From Streptomyces litmocidini (GTDB lineage: Bacteria > Actinomycetota > Actinomycetes > Streptomycetales > Streptomycetaceae), in the NCBI RefSeq assembly GCF_014649755.1, contig NZ_BMTQ01000018.1, forward strand, positions 1 to 64,000: a stretch of 64,000 nt of DNA, in the 5' to 3' direction. Every line of letters begins with the position of its first letter. Position 1 is the first letter of the stretch. The position numbers were made by a program, and so were the translations under genes. Below the pieces are notes generated by a model. It was not told the origin of the DNA. It worked only from the letters and a program-made list of their open reading frames with translations, and ran no database searches. Of this stretch, positions 8,904 through 17,606 are shown piece after piece.

Positions 8904-11900
8904 TCAGGCGCAGCCGAACCTGGCCGCCGCCCAGTCGCCGTGGTCGCCGCTCTTCGACCCGTTGGTGTCCGTGATCTTCAGCCGCACGTGCCGGGCTCCG
9001 GTCACGTCGACGTTCACGGGCAGGGTCGCGGAGGCCCCGGTCAGCCGGGGCGAGGTCCACAGGACCCGGCCGTCGGCCTCGACGGAGAAGGCCACGTCCC
9101 CGTAGCCGTCGATCTCGTCGTCGATGCCGACGTCGGCGGTGAAGGTGGTGCAGCGGCCGCCGAGGTAGACCTCGATGTCGGAGTCGGCGTGGGCGCCGAT
9201 GCCCTTCTCGTAGGTCCGTCCGGCCAGGGTGAGGGCGTGGCCGTCGGCGGCGCCGGACTCGCCGTTGGAGCGGTCGCGCTCGGGCGGTCCCCAGCCGTTG
9301 GTCGCGCGCAGCCAGGCGAGGTCGCTCGCCCAGGCGTCGGCCGTCGGTGCCGGGGGCATCACTCCGATCGCGAACCGCTGGACGGCCGTGCGGTCGGTGC
9401 CCGCGGCGCGGTGGCGGGCGGTCGCCGTGAGGGTGGCCTCGCCGGGCTTCGCGTCGGCCGCCGGGGTGACGGCGACCTCGACCCTGCGGGTGGTGCCGGC
9501 CGGGACACGGGCGATCGGCGCGGCCGGGGTGACCTGCCAGCCGGCCGGGGCGTCCAGGGAGACCCGTACGTCGGTGGCGTCCCGGGTGCCCGCGGTGACG
9601 TCCACGGCGACGGTGCCGGGCGTGCCCGCGCCGAGTTCCTGCCCGGTGGGGGCGGCGAGGACGGCGGGGGCGCCGGGGACGGCCCCGCCGACGGCGCTGG
9701 TGTCGGTCAGGCGCAGTTCGAAGGCGCGGTCGGTGGACAGGGCGGTGGTCTTGATCCGGACCACTCCCCCGCGCTCGTCGCGGTCGTACCACCAGCCCTG
9801 GCCGGCCGCGTCGAAGGCGGCGCGGGAGGTGAGGGCGGGCAGCGGGCGCCCGTCGAGCTTCACGGTGCCGGGGGCGTCGCCGGTGTGGACGGTGAAGGCG
9901 TACGGCCGGGCGCCGGGCTTGCCGGTGTACGTGCCGTTGCTCGCGCCGATCCGGACGGTGACGTCACCGGGGCCGGACTCGGGGGCGCGGACCTCGGCGC
10001 GCTGGATGGCGTACTTCCCGGCGCGGTGCTCGCGGGTGACGCCGTCGTCCTCGTACAGCTCGAAGGAGGAGGCGCCCTGCGGGTAGACGTCCCAGGCGAG
10101 CGGGTCGCCGGGGGCGCGGTCCTGGTACGAGCGGAGGGAGCCGGGCCACATGGGGACGGCCGCCCCGGCCCGTACGAAGAGGGGCAGGGTGTCGAGCGGG
10201 GCGCTGTAGTCGTCGAGGGTGAGCGGACCCTCGTGGACGCGTCCGTTCCAGTAGTCGATCCAGGTGCCCTCGGGCAGGTGGATGCCGTCGCGCTCCACGG
10301 CGTCCTGGTAGACGGGGGCGACGAGGAAGTCCTCGCCGCTGAGGAACTCGTACTTCGCGGCCTCGGTCGCGGCCTTCGGGTCGTCCGGGTATTCGAGGGC
10401 GAGCGGCCGGGCGAGCCCGACGCCGGTCTTCGTGGCGCGGTACGCGTGGCTGTAGACGTACGGCAGGAGGGCCTCGTGGAGCTTGAGCGAGGCGCGGTTG
10501 ATCGTGGTGTACGGCTCGCCGTACCGGAAGGGCTGCTTGTCGTTGGCGGCCCAGCCGTCCATGGTCATGGTGACGGGCAGGAACGTCTTCCACTGGAGGT
10601 CGCGGGTGTACGTCTTGGCACTGCCGCCGAAGATGCCGTCGACGTCACCCGTGGTGTAGGCGAGCCCGGACATGGACGCGCCCGCGTAGGTGGGTATCTG
10701 CCAGCGGATGTACTCCCAGCTGCCGGACTGGTCGCCGGACCACTGGACGCCGCAGCGCTGGGCGCCGGACCAGCTCTCCGGGGCCCAGGTGAAGCCGCGG
10801 GCGTCGCTGTTGGCCTCGATGCCGGCGTGGGCGTCCTTGCAGCCGTCGAGGGCGAACTTGTAGCCGTCGCCGACCCAGGCGACGTCGAGCTTGGCGACCC
10901 GCTGACCGGCCTTCACCTGGTCGGCGAGCTTGTCGATGCCGTCCTCGGTCCACAGGCCGAGCTTCATCTTCCGCTCGGCGAGGCCCGTGTTCGTCTCGGC
11001 GAGGTTCTCGTAGCCGCAGCCGTAGCCGTCGTTGACGAGCATCCAGCCGTTGGGCATGTCGTGCCGGACGTAGCCGTCGGCGACCTCCAGGGCGTCGAGC
11101 GTGTGGCGCTCGCCCCGGTTGGCGTTGTGCAGGTAGCAGTCGGAGTCGCCGATCTCCAGGCCGTACACCGGGGGCATGAAGGGCTTGCCGGTGAGCCGGG
11201 TGTACTGGCCGATGACGTCCTTGAGGGCGTCCTTCCCGTCGCCCGCGAAGTAGTAGGCGTCGAAGCGCCGTTCCTTCGCGCTGGTGGTGACGGGCTCGGT
11301 GAAGGCGTACGTGTTGGGCGCGTAGGTGTTGCGGTAGACGCCGTAGCCGGCGGAGGAGAGGTAGAAGGGGACGGAGTTGGGGTGGCCGCCGTCGTTCCAG
11401 TTGTAGTCGACGCCGACCTCGACGGTCTTGCCGCGGTGGGAGGTGTTGCCGCGGCCGTTCTGCATGCCGGCGCCGTAGAACTGCTCGTCGGCGCCGCGGG
11501 CGAGGGTCTGGACGGTGCGGTCCTGGTTCCAGGTGAGGCCCTGGGTCTCGGTCCAGAGCGGGGTGCCGTCGGCACGCACGGCCGAGAAGCGCAGCGGTGA
11601 CTTGGTGGCGCGCAGGATCACCTTGGCGGTGGCGAGTTCGTACCGGTCGCCGAGGTCGCGCCAGCGGGTGGCCGGGGGCGGGCCCTGGGGCAGCGTGATG
11701 TCGGTGCCGGTGGGGTCGGTGAACTTCCCGTCGGGGGCGAGTTCGATGCGGAAGGTGTCGGCGGTGACGAAGGAGACGCGGGCCTCCGTGCGGCCCGCGG
11801 TCAGCCGGTAGACGGCTCCGTCGGCGGCGAAGCCGGTGACCTCGCCGACGGTGGTGTCGGCCGGGTCGGCCGAGGCGGTGGAGCCGGGTCCCGCGAAGGC

Positions 11901-11960
11901 CGCGAGGAGCCCGAGGACGGCTCCGGCGAGTGCAACTTTCATGCGTGATGATGATTGCAT
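8904..11960 (-). CDS. Secreted glycoside hydrolase family 31 enzyme with NEW3 and NPCBM modules
   Basis: 1018-aa secreted glycosidase. A signal peptide (MKVALAGAVLGLLAAFAGPGSTASA) leads. A GH31 N-terminal beta-sandwich with a galactose-mutarotase-like fold is followed by the catalytic barrel, where KLDVAW near residue 358 holds the likely nucleophile Asp and WSGDQSGSW near 408 the acid/base Asp. A GH31 C-terminal sheet domain, a NEW3-type beta-sandwich and a C-terminal NPCBM/discoidin carbohydrate-binding domain follow. The substrate is uncertain (alpha-glucosidase or alpha-galactosidase type). An internal ATG at 11942 could be the true start. It separates the parJ-like gene and mshC, which I recall as neighbours in S. 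coelicolor, so may be an insertion. Confidence 0.85.
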   Translation of the reverse strand: MQSSSRMKVALAGAVLGLLAAFAGPGSTASADPADTTVGEVTGFAADGAVYRLTAGRTEARVSFVTADTFRIELAPDGKFTDPTGTDITLPQGPPPATRWRDLGDRYELATAKVILRATKSPLRFSAVRADGTPLWTETQGLTWNQDRTVQTLARGADEQFYGAGMQNGRGNTSHRGKTVEVGVDYNWNDGGHPNSVPFYLSSAGYGVYRNTYAPNTYAFTEPVTTSAKERRFDAYYFAGDGKDALKDVIGQYTRLTGKPFMPPVYGLEIGDSDCYLHNANRGERHTLDALEVADGYVRHDMPNGWMLVNDGYGCGYENLAETNTGLAERKMKLGLWTEDGIDKLADQVKAGQRVAKLDVAWVGDGYKFALDGCKDAHAGIEANSDARGFTWAPESWSGAQRCGVQWSGDQSGSWEYIRWQIPTYAGASMSGLAYTTGDVDGIFGGSAKTYTRDLQWKTFLPVTMTMDGWAANDKQPFRYGEPYTTINRASLKLHEALLPYVYSHAYRATKTGVGLARPLALEYPDDPKAATEAAKYEFLSGEDFLVAPVYQDAVERDGIHLPEGTWIDYWNGRVHEGPLTLDDYSAPLDTLPLFVRAGAAVPMWPGSLRSYQDRAPGDPLAWDVYPQGASSFELYEDDGVTREHRAGKYAIQRAEVRAPESGPGDVTVRIGASNGTYTGKPGARPYAFTVHTGDAPGTVKLDGRPLPALTSRAAFDAAGQGWWYDRDERGGVVRIKTTALSTDRAFELRLTDTSAVGGAVPGAPAVLAAPTGQELGAGTPGTVAVDVTAGTRDATDVRVSLDAPAGWQVTPAAPIARVPAGTTRRVEVAVTPAADAKPGEATLTATARHRAAGTDRTAVQRFAIGVMPPAPTADAWASDLAWLRATNGWGPPERDRSNGESGAADGHALTLAGRTYEKGIGAHADSDIEVYLGGRCTTFTADVGIDDEIDGYGDVAFSVEADGRVLWTSPRLTGASATLPVNVDVTGARHVRLKITDTNGSKSGDHGDWAAARFGCA

Positions 11961-11961
11961 G

Positions 11962-11976
11962 GCGCTTGTTTAGCGC
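11962..11976. promoter_or_regulatory. Small palindrome just upstream of the GH31 start
   Basis: GCGCTTGTTTAGCGC has perfect GCGCT/AGCGC arms around five bases, one base before the start codon of the GH31 gene. Its position would let a bound protein block initiation; no regulator gene adjoins it. Low-confidence operator. Confidence 0.3.
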
Positions 11977-12007
11977 AGGAACGCGCAACTCCGCCAGGAC
12001 AAAACGG

Positions 12008-12046
12008 AACCGCCCCCGGACTTCGACGAGAAGTCCGGGGGCGGTT
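12008..12046 (-). terminator. Terminator after mshC
   Basis: Perfect 16-bp stem (12008-12023 with 12031-12046), 7-base loop. It is nested inside a second inverted repeat, GCGCAACTCC at 11983-11992 with its complement at 12056-12065. It lies immediately downstream of the mshC stop codon and before the GH31 start. Confidence 0.8.
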
Positions 12047-12076
12047 GCCCGAAAGGGAGTTGCGCGGTCCTGCTCG

Positions 12077-13306
12077 TTACAGGGCCACACCGAGCAGTGC
12101 GTCGACGGCGCGCGAGACGAGGCCGGGGGCGGATTCGTCCGTGCCGCCCTCGGCCGCCTGGAGTTCGGTCCAGCGGTCGACCGCGGCGAGCGCGGTGGGC
12201 GTGTCCAGGTCGTCGGAGAGGGCCTCGCGGAGCTCCTCGACGAGCGCGTCGGCGGACGGGCCGTCGGGGCGCGAGACGGCGGCGCGCCAGCGGCCGAGCC
12301 GCTCCACGGCCGTCTCCAGGACCTGGTCGGTCCACTCCCAGTCGTCGCGGTAGCGGTGCGAGAGGAGCGCGAGCCGGATGGCGGCCGGGTCGACGCCGTC
12401 GCGGCGGAGCTGGGAGACGAAGACCAGGTTGCCCTTGGACTTCGACATCTTCTCGCCGTGCAGGGCGACCATGCCGGCGTGGACGTACGCCTTGGCCATG
12501 GGGAAATCGCCCGTGAGGGCCTGGGCGTGGGAGGCGCCCATCTCGTGGTGCGGGAAGATCAGGTCGGAGCCGCCGCCCTGCACGTCGAAGCCCATGCCGA
12601 GGTGGTCGAGGGCGATGGCGACGCACTCGATGTGCCAGCCGGGGCGGCCGGGGCCGAGGCTGCCGCCGTCCCAGCTCGGCTCGCCCTCGCGGGCGGCCAT
12701 CCACAGCATCGGGTCGAGCGGGTTCTTCTTGCCCGGGCGGTCCGGGTCGCCGCCGCGCTCGGCGGAGAGGTGGCGCATCAGCTCGGTGTCGTAGTGCGAG
12801 ACCTGGCCGAAGTGCGGGTCGGCCTCGACGGAGAAGTAGATGTCGCCGTCGAGCTCGTAGGCGGCGCCTGAGTCCCGGAGGCGCTCGACGAGCGGGACGA
12901 TGCCGGGTATGGCCTCGACCGCGCCGATGTAGTGCTGCGGGGGCAGCATCCGCAGGGCGGTCATGTCCTCGCGGAAGAGGGCGGTCTCGCGCTCGGCGAG
13001 GCCGACCCAGTCGATGCCGTCGCGGATCGCACGCTCCAGGAGCGGGTCGTCCACGTCCGTCACGTTCTGGACGTAGTGCACCTGCCGCTTGGTGTCGAGC
13101 CACACGCGCTGAACGAGGTCGAACGCGTTGTAGGTCGCCGCGTGACCCATGTGGGTCGCGTCGTACGGCGTGATGCCGCAGACGTAGATGCGGGCGACGG
13201 GGCCGGGGGCGAGGGTCACTCGTCCGCCGGTCGCGGTGTCGTGGATCCGGAGGTCGCGGCCCTTGCCGGGAAGGGCGGGGACCTCAGAAGCGGGCCAGGC
13301 ATGCAT
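12077..13306 (-). CDS. mshC: Cysteine:1D-myo-inosityl 2-amino-2-deoxy-alpha-D-glucopyranoside ligase MshC
   Basis: 409-aa class-I-CysRS-like ligase performing the ATP-dependent attachment of cysteine to GlcN-inositol, the penultimate step of mycothiol synthesis. The HIGH-type motif is in CGITPYDATHMGHAATYNAFD near residue 45 (the zinc-ligand Cys precedes it), and KMSKSKGN near 290 is the KMSKS loop. WHIECVAIA and FPHHEMGASHAQALTG supply further zinc/cysteine-binding positions. It is shorter than a true CysRS and lacks the tRNA-binding extension, which together with the actinobacterial setting supports MshC. Start MHAWPASEVPALPG fits homologues. Confidence 0.93.
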   Translation of the reverse strand: MHAWPASEVPALPGKGRDLRIHDTATGGRVTLAPGPVARIYVCGITPYDATHMGHAATYNAFDLVQRVWLDTKRQVHYVQNVTDVDDPLLERAIRDGIDWVGLAERETALFREDMTALRMLPPQHYIGAVEAIPGIVPLVERLRDSGAAYELDGDIYFSVEADPHFGQVSHYDTELMRHLSAERGGDPDRPGKKNPLDPMLWMAAREGEPSWDGGSLGPGRPGWHIECVAIALDHLGMGFDVQGGGSDLIFPHHEMGASHAQALTGDFPMAKAYVHAGMVALHGEKMSKSKGNLVFVSQLRRDGVDPAAIRLALLSHRYRDDWEWTDQVLETAVERLGRWRAAVSRPDGPSADALVEELREALSDDLDTPTALAAVDRWTELQAAEGGTDESAPGLVSRAVDALLGVAL

Positions 13307-13400
13307 GACCCGAGCGTAACCGGACAGGTGTTCCGGATACGAACCGGATCCGGGATCTTGACCGATTAGGCGCTCTTGCGGGTCGGAGGCGTGCGTGCAT

Positions 13401-13413
13401 ACCCCCCAGGGGT
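13401..13413. promoter_or_regulatory. ACCCC/GGGGT palindrome upstream of mshC
   Basis: ATACCCCCCAGGGGTGGG contains ACCCC/GGGGT arms around three bases, about 95 bp upstream of mshC. It resembles CsoR-type copper-responsive operators (ATACCCC...GGGGTAT), but the right flank deviates. Tentative. Confidence 0.2.
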
Positions 13414-13464
13414 GGGGAGCCCTCGATGAGCGTGACCGAAAACAGTCGGTCGAGGACCGGGAGC

Positions 13465-14268
13465 TCAGACGGGCGGCCAGGGAATCGCCGGCCACTGCCC
13501 CGAGGGCTCCGGATGCCGCCCCGTGGCCCGCAGCGCCTCCACGCGGGCGCGCACGGCCGCGACCTCGGCACCGGTCAGGAGTTCCGCCAGTCGGGTGGCG
13601 AGCGGCGCACCCGGGGCCAGGGACCGGCCGAGCGAGTCGAGCACGCCGGCCGCCTCGGCGGGCAGCTCCTCGCCCGCCCAGCCCCACAGCAGGGTGCGCA
13701 GCTTGTCCTCGACGTGGAAGGTGACCCCGTGGTCGATGCCGTACAGCCGCCCGCCGGGCACCGGCAGCAGGTGTCCGCCCTTGCGGTCGCCGTTGTTGAT
13801 GACGGCGTCCAGGACGGCGAGCCGGCGCAGCTCGGGGGTGTCCGCGTGGACGAGGAGCGCGGTGCGGTCCTCGTCGATCTGCGCGGGCCCCACGGCCTTC
13901 CAGCCCTCGCCCGCCTCCTCGTCCTCGGTGAGCGCGAGCAGCCGCGCGTCGGGGTCGGCCTCGATCCACAGCTGGACCATGCCCTCCCCGTACGGACCGT
14001 CGCGGAGCACGGTCGGCGGGACCAGGCCCCAGCCGGTGGCCTCGGAGATCTCGTACGCGGCGACCTCGCGCTGGGCCAGGGTGCCGTCGGGGAAGTCCCA
14101 CAGGGGCCGCTCCCCCGCGACCGGCTTGTAGACGCAGGCGGCTTCCCGGCCCTCGTGGACGACGGAGCAGTACAGCACGGCGTTGGACGCCTCTCGGACC
14201 CGGCCGCGCACGGTCAGCTCACCCCGCGCGAGCAGCTCCGTGTCGCGCGGGCTCTCGGGACTGCTCAT
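13465..14268 (-). CDS. SCO1664-family protein (kinase-fold, unknown role)
   Basis: 267-aa cytoplasmic protein conserved next to mshC in Streptomyces. It has features of the PI3/4-kinase-like (HipA-type) fold: ACVYKPVAGERPLWDFPDGTL near residue 45 carries the ATP-site Lys, VINNGDRKGGHLL near 165 is the catalytic-loop-like N-x-D segment, and YGIDHGVTFH near 185 the metal-binding Asp motif. The substrate is unknown. Its ATG overlaps the stop of the DUF3090 gene (ATGA), so the pair is translationally coupled. Confidence 0.8.
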   Translation of the reverse strand: MSSPESPRDTELLARGELTVRGRVREASNAVLYCSVVHEGREAACVYKPVAGERPLWDFPDGTLAQREVAAYEISEATGWGLVPPTVLRDGPYGEGMVQLWIEADPDARLLALTEDEEAGEGWKAVGPAQIDEDRTALLVHADTPELRRLAVLDAVINNGDRKGGHLLPVPGGRLYGIDHGVTFHVEDKLRTLLWGWAGEELPAEAAGVLDSLGRSLAPGAPLATRLAELLTGAEVAAVRARVEALRATGRHPEPSGQWPAIPWPPV

Positions 14269-14855
14269 GCTCCGCGACGGTATCCGTTCTGGCGCGGGCA
14301 GACGTGCCCCTCCGGGTCGAGCGGCAGGCTGCACAGCGGGCACGGCGGCCGGCCGGCGTTGACGACGTCCAGGGCCCGCTTGGCGAAGGCCCGGGCCTGG
14401 GCCCCGCTGAGGCGGACCCGGAGCATGGGCGGGCCGTTCTCCTCGTCCTGGAGCAGCCGCTCCTCGGCCTCGGCGAGGTCCTCCTCGGAATCCACGTCGA
14501 GTTCGACGAGCGCCTGGGCCTCGACGATCATGCGCTGCTCCTCGCCGTCCCAGGCGAGGGCCATGGTGCCGACCCGGAACTCCTCCTCGACGGGCGCGTC
14601 GAGGGGGGCCGTGTCCGCGATCTCCGCGGGGGCCACGGCGGGCACGGGCGCGTTGCCGCCGGTGCGGCGGACGACCTCGTCGAGGAGTTCGTCGATGCGT
14701 TCGGCGAGGGCCGCGACCTGGGTCTTCTCCAGGGCGACGCTGGTGACCCGGCCTCCGGCGGACGCCTGGAGGAAGAAGGTCCGGCGGCCAGGCAGCCCGA
14801 CCGTGCCGGCCACGAAACGCTCCGGCGGGTCGTAGAGGAACACCTGACGGGACAC
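14265..14855 (-). CDS. DUF3090 protein with C-terminal zinc knuckle
   Basis: 196-aa DUF3090 protein, conserved in actinobacteria. The N terminus (MSRQVFLYDPPERFVAGTVGLPGRRTFFLQ) matches the family. The last 35 residues contain CPLCSLPLDPEGHVCP, a CxxC...C arrangement probably binding zinc with HVC/CP. Its stop overlaps the start of the SCO1664-family gene by four bases. Function unknown; constant linkage to the kinase-fold protein and histidine phosphatase suggests one shared process. Confidence 0.85.
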   Translation of the reverse strand: MSRQVFLYDPPERFVAGTVGLPGRRTFFLQASAGGRVTSVALEKTQVAALAERIDELLDEVVRRTGGNAPVPAVAPAEIADTAPLDAPVEEEFRVGTMALAWDGEEQRMIVEAQALVELDVDSEEDLAEAEERLLQDEENGPPMLRVRLSGAQARAFAKRALDVVNAGRPPCPLCSLPLDPEGHVCPRQNGYRRGA

Positions 14856-14922
14856 GTTCCCGGCTCCCTTGAGTCTCGACAGTCGTACTACAGCGGCGCG
14901 TCCACCCTACTGCGCAAGGGGA

Positions 14923-15612
14923 TCACGGTGCGCCCGCACCGCCACCGACCTCCGCCGTCCCGCCGCCGCCGGGGTGCTCCCGGGGGGCGAGACCGGCGAA
15001 GTCCCCCGTGTCGCCGAGGCGGAGGAGGAAGGGACGCAGGCGCGTGTAGCGGATCGCGGTGACCGAGCAGGGGTCGACGTGGACGCGCTGGAAGAGGTCG
15101 AGGTGGAGCCCGAGGGCGTCGGCGACGATCGCCTTCACGATGTCCCCGTGGGAGCACATGAGGTACGTGGCGTCCTCGCCGTGCTCGGCCTCGACACGGG
15201 CGTTCCAGTCCCGTACGGCCGCGACGGCGCGGTCCTGCATGGCTCGCATGGACTCGCCTCCGGGGAAGGCGGCGGCGGAGGCGTGCCCCTGGACGACCTC
15301 CATCAGGGGCTCGTCGTTGAGCTCCGCAAGCTTGCGGCCGGACCAGTCGCCGTAGTCGCACTCGCTGATCCGGTCCTCGACGTGGAGCGGGAGGCCGGGG
15401 CGGGCGTCGAGGAGCGGCCGCAGGGTCTCCCGGCAGCGCTGGAGGGGGCTGGTGACGGCCGCGGCGAGCGGGACGTCCGCGAGGCGGCCGGGGAGGGCGG
15501 CGGCCTGGACGGCCCCGCGCTCGTCGAGCGCGATCCCGGGCGTGCGCCCGGCGAGGACCCCGGAGGTGTTGGCGGTGGAGCGTCCGTGCCGGACGAGGAT
15601 CAGCGTGGCCAT
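14923..15612 (-). CDS. Histidine phosphatase (phosphoglycerate-mutase superfamily, MSMEG_4193 type)
   Basis: 229-aa branch-1 histidine phosphatase. The catalytic RHG motif is in ATLILVRHGRSTAN at the N terminus. Other family residues are SPLQRCRET near 75, CDYGDWSGR near 95 and the second catalytic His in YLMCSHGDIVKAI near 165. A Gly-rich tail ends the protein. It lies 67 bp upstream of the DUF3090 gene on the same strand and is probably co-transcribed with it. The substrate cannot be told from sequence. Confidence 0.88.
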   Translation of the reverse strand: MATLILVRHGRSTANTSGVLAGRTPGIALDERGAVQAAALPGRLADVPLAAAVTSPLQRCRETLRPLLDARPGLPLHVEDRISECDYGDWSGRKLAELNDEPLMEVVQGHASAAAFPGGESMRAMQDRAVAAVRDWNARVEAEHGEDATYLMCSHGDIVKAIVADALGLHLDLFQRVHVDPCSVTAIRYTRLRPFLLRLGDTGDFAGLAPREHPGGGGTAEVGGGAGAP

Positions 15613-15675
15613 GCGGGCCAGCCTAGGGGGTGCGGGGGCGGGGCGGGCGGGCGCGCGGGGCGACCGGGACTTCCG

Positions 15676-15785
15676 TACGCGCGTGCCCGGCGCTACGCGC
15701 GTGCCCGGCAGGACGTGCGTGCCCGGCGGGGCCCGCCGGGCCGGATGCGGTGCCCGCCGGGCCGGATGTCGCACGCGCGTGCGTG
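15676..15785. repeat. Direct repeats in the phosphatase/corA divergent region
   Basis: The block contains three related GCGTGCCCGGC copies (within 15678-15725), then two copies of GCCCGCCGGGCCGGATG (about 15729-15747 and 15751-15768). It fills most of the spacer between the divergent phosphatase and CorA genes. No coding signal is convincing here. Confidence 0.5.
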
Positions 15786-15806
15786 GCGGGGGCGTTCCGG
15801 GGCAGA

Positions 15807-16799
15807 ATGCGCCGAGTGATCGTGGACTCTGCCATCTACCGGGACGGGCGCCGTACGGACGGGCCCGCCGACCTCTCCGACGCCCTGGAGGAGGCGCGGG
15901 CGACGGGGGACGCGTTCCTGTGGGTCGGACTGCACGAGCCCTCGGGGGCGGAGTTCGACCACGTCGCCTCGGAGTTCGCGCTGCACCCGCTGGCCGTCGA
16001 GGACGCCTTGAAGGCCCATCAGCGGCCCAAGCTGGAGGTCTACGACGACTCCCTCTTCGTGGTGCTCAAGCCCATCGTGTACGAGCCGGCGAGCGACCGG
16101 GTGTCCTCGGGCGAGCTGATGGTGTTCATGGGCGACTCGTTCGTCGTGACCGTCCGGCACGGCGAGGGCGCGCCGCTCGCGGAGGTGCGCCGGCGCCTCG
16201 AGGCGGACCCGGAGGTCCTGAAGCACGGTCCGACGGCGGTGCTGTACGCGGTGAGCGACGCGATCGTGGACCACTACCTCGACGTGACGGGCGAGCTCCA
16301 GGTCGACCTGGAGGAGCTGGAGGCGGACGTCTTCGCGCCCAGCGGAGGCAATCCGGCCAACACGGCGGAGCGGATCTACACGGCGAAGCGGCAGGTCCTG
16401 GAGTTCCGGCGGGCGAGCGGTCCGCTGGCCGGCCCCATGGCCCGGCTGGCGGCCGGAGTGGTGCCGTTCGTGAACGAGCGCTCGCAGCCCTTCTTCCGCG
16501 ACGTCAACGACCACCTGCTGCGCTCCAACGAGCAGGTGGAGGGCCTCGACCGGCTCCTGTCCGACGTGCTGTCGGCCCATCTCGCGCAGATGGGGGTCCG
16601 GCAGAACGACGACATGCGGAAGATCTCGGCGTGGGCGGCCATGGCCGCGGTCCCCACGATGGTCGCGGGGATCTACGGGATGAACTTCGAGCACATGCCG
16701 GAGCTGCACTGGGTGGGCTCGTACCCGGCGGTGATCGTGGTGATGACGGGCATCGTCGTCGCGCTGTACCAGGTGTTCAAGCGGCGCGGCTGGATGTGA
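15807..16799 (+). CDS. corA: CorA-family magnesium/cobalt transporter
   Basis: 330-aa inner-membrane divalent-cation channel. A large cytoplasmic N-terminal funnel domain and long helix (HYLDVTGELQVDLEELEADVFAP) are followed by the signature YGMNFEHMPEL near residue 290 at the end of TM1, then TM2 and a basic tail KRRGW. The GMN motif is the selectivity filter of the family. ATG 15807 was used; GTG 15816 (MIVDSAIYRDG) is an equally possible start. It stands alone, convergent with the ferritin-like gene. Confidence 0.88.
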   Translation: MRRVIVDSAIYRDGRRTDGPADLSDALEEARATGDAFLWVGLHEPSGAEFDHVASEFALHPLAVEDALKAHQRPKLEVYDDSLFVVLKPIVYEPASDRVSSGELMVFMGDSFVVTVRHGEGAPLAEVRRRLEADPEVLKHGPTAVLYAVSDAIVDHYLDVTGELQVDLEELEADVFAPSGGNPANTAERIYTAKRQVLEFRRASGPLAGPMARLAAGVVPFVNERSQPFFRDVNDHLLRSNEQVEGLDRLLSDVLSAHLAQMGVRQNDDMRKISAWAAMAAVPTMVAGIYGMNFEHMPELHWVGSYPAVIVVMTGIVVALYQVFKRRGWM

Positions 16800-16820
16800 G
16801 GTCCGTCCTCGCCCGCGTGC

Positions 16821-17606
16821 TCAGAAGGCGGGAGCGGGCGTCGCGGGGCCGCCGAGGGCGTTCAGCCGCTCGGGCATCCGCAGGTCGACCATCCTGTGCC
16901 AGCCGGCGGCGCGTTCGTACGCGTACACGGCGTGGATCCCGGCGGCGAGGACGGCCGCCTTGGGCTTCGGCCAGTTCAGGATGCGGCCCATGTGGCGCAT
17001 CACGGCGAGGCTGACGTCGCGGTAGACCTGGATCTCGGCGAGCGCGGACTCGCGCAGGGTCCGCTGGATGAGCCGGCCGTGGCCCCGGCGGGCGAGCCGG
17101 AGCAGTTCCTCGTGGCAGTAGGCGAGGTGGTTGTCCTCGTCGTTGCAGATCATCCGGATCGCCCTGCCGAGCTCCGGGTGGTCGCCGAAGTGCTTCACGA
17201 GCAGCTGCATCTGGTCGGCGGCGCGCTCCTCGGTGACCCTGCTGTGCGCGAGGTAGACGACCACGTCCTCCTCGGCCAGCGGCCGGTCGGCGCGGAGCTT
17301 GTCGTGCGCGAGGCCGATGCCGCGCCGTTCGAGCAGCATCGTGTAGTCGGTGTCGGGAGGCACGGGGACGGGTTCGAGGCCGCGCTTCTTCATCAACGCG
17401 TTGAAGATCCGGCCGTGCTTGTCCTCGTCGGCGCCGTGCCGGGTGATCTTGGGCGCGAGGGCGCGCATGCCGGGCGCGACGAGGGCCGCGATCCGGGCGT
17501 TCTCCCAGCCGCCCTGGGACTCGCCGCTCGCGGCGATGGAACAGAAGAGCCGGAAGGACTCGTCGTTGTCGATGATTTCCTGGAACAGGCCCTTGGCCGT
17601 GAGCAT
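16821..17606 (-). CDS. Ferritin-like domain protein
   Basis: 261-aa helical protein with ferritin-like four-helix-bundle metal motifs: HGADEDKHGRIF near residue 60, RVTEERAADQM near 125 and CNDEDNHLAYCHEEL near 155, each providing Glu/His pairs suited to a di-metal site. No signal peptide. Function unknown; such proteins are often oxygenases or metal stores. The ATG is preceded by GGAGGTG, a near-perfect ribosome site. Convergent with corA (21-bp gap). Confidence 0.75.
   Translation of the reverse strand: MLTAKGLFQEIIDNDESFRLFCSIAASGESQGGWENARIAALVAPGMRALAPKITRHGADEDKHGRIFNALMKKRGLEPVPVPPDTDYTMLLERRGIGLAHDKLRADRPLAEEDVVVYLAHSRVTEERAADQMQLLVKHFGDHPELGRAIRMICNDEDNHLAYCHEELLRLARRGHGRLIQRTLRESALAEIQVYRDVSLAVMRHMGRILNWPKPKAAVLAAGIHAVYAYERAAGWHRMVDLRMPERLNALGGPATPAPAF

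Noticed and set aside
8874..11600. About 900-codon open frame on the plus strand opposite the GH31 gene
   Set aside because: Antisense shadow; the minus-strand translation has signal peptide, catalytic motifs and domains, the plus-strand one has none.
13307..13360. SigR-type promoter (GGAAT / GTT) before mshC
   Set aside because: A GGAAC element is present, but spacing to a GTT is about 9 bp rather than 18-19.
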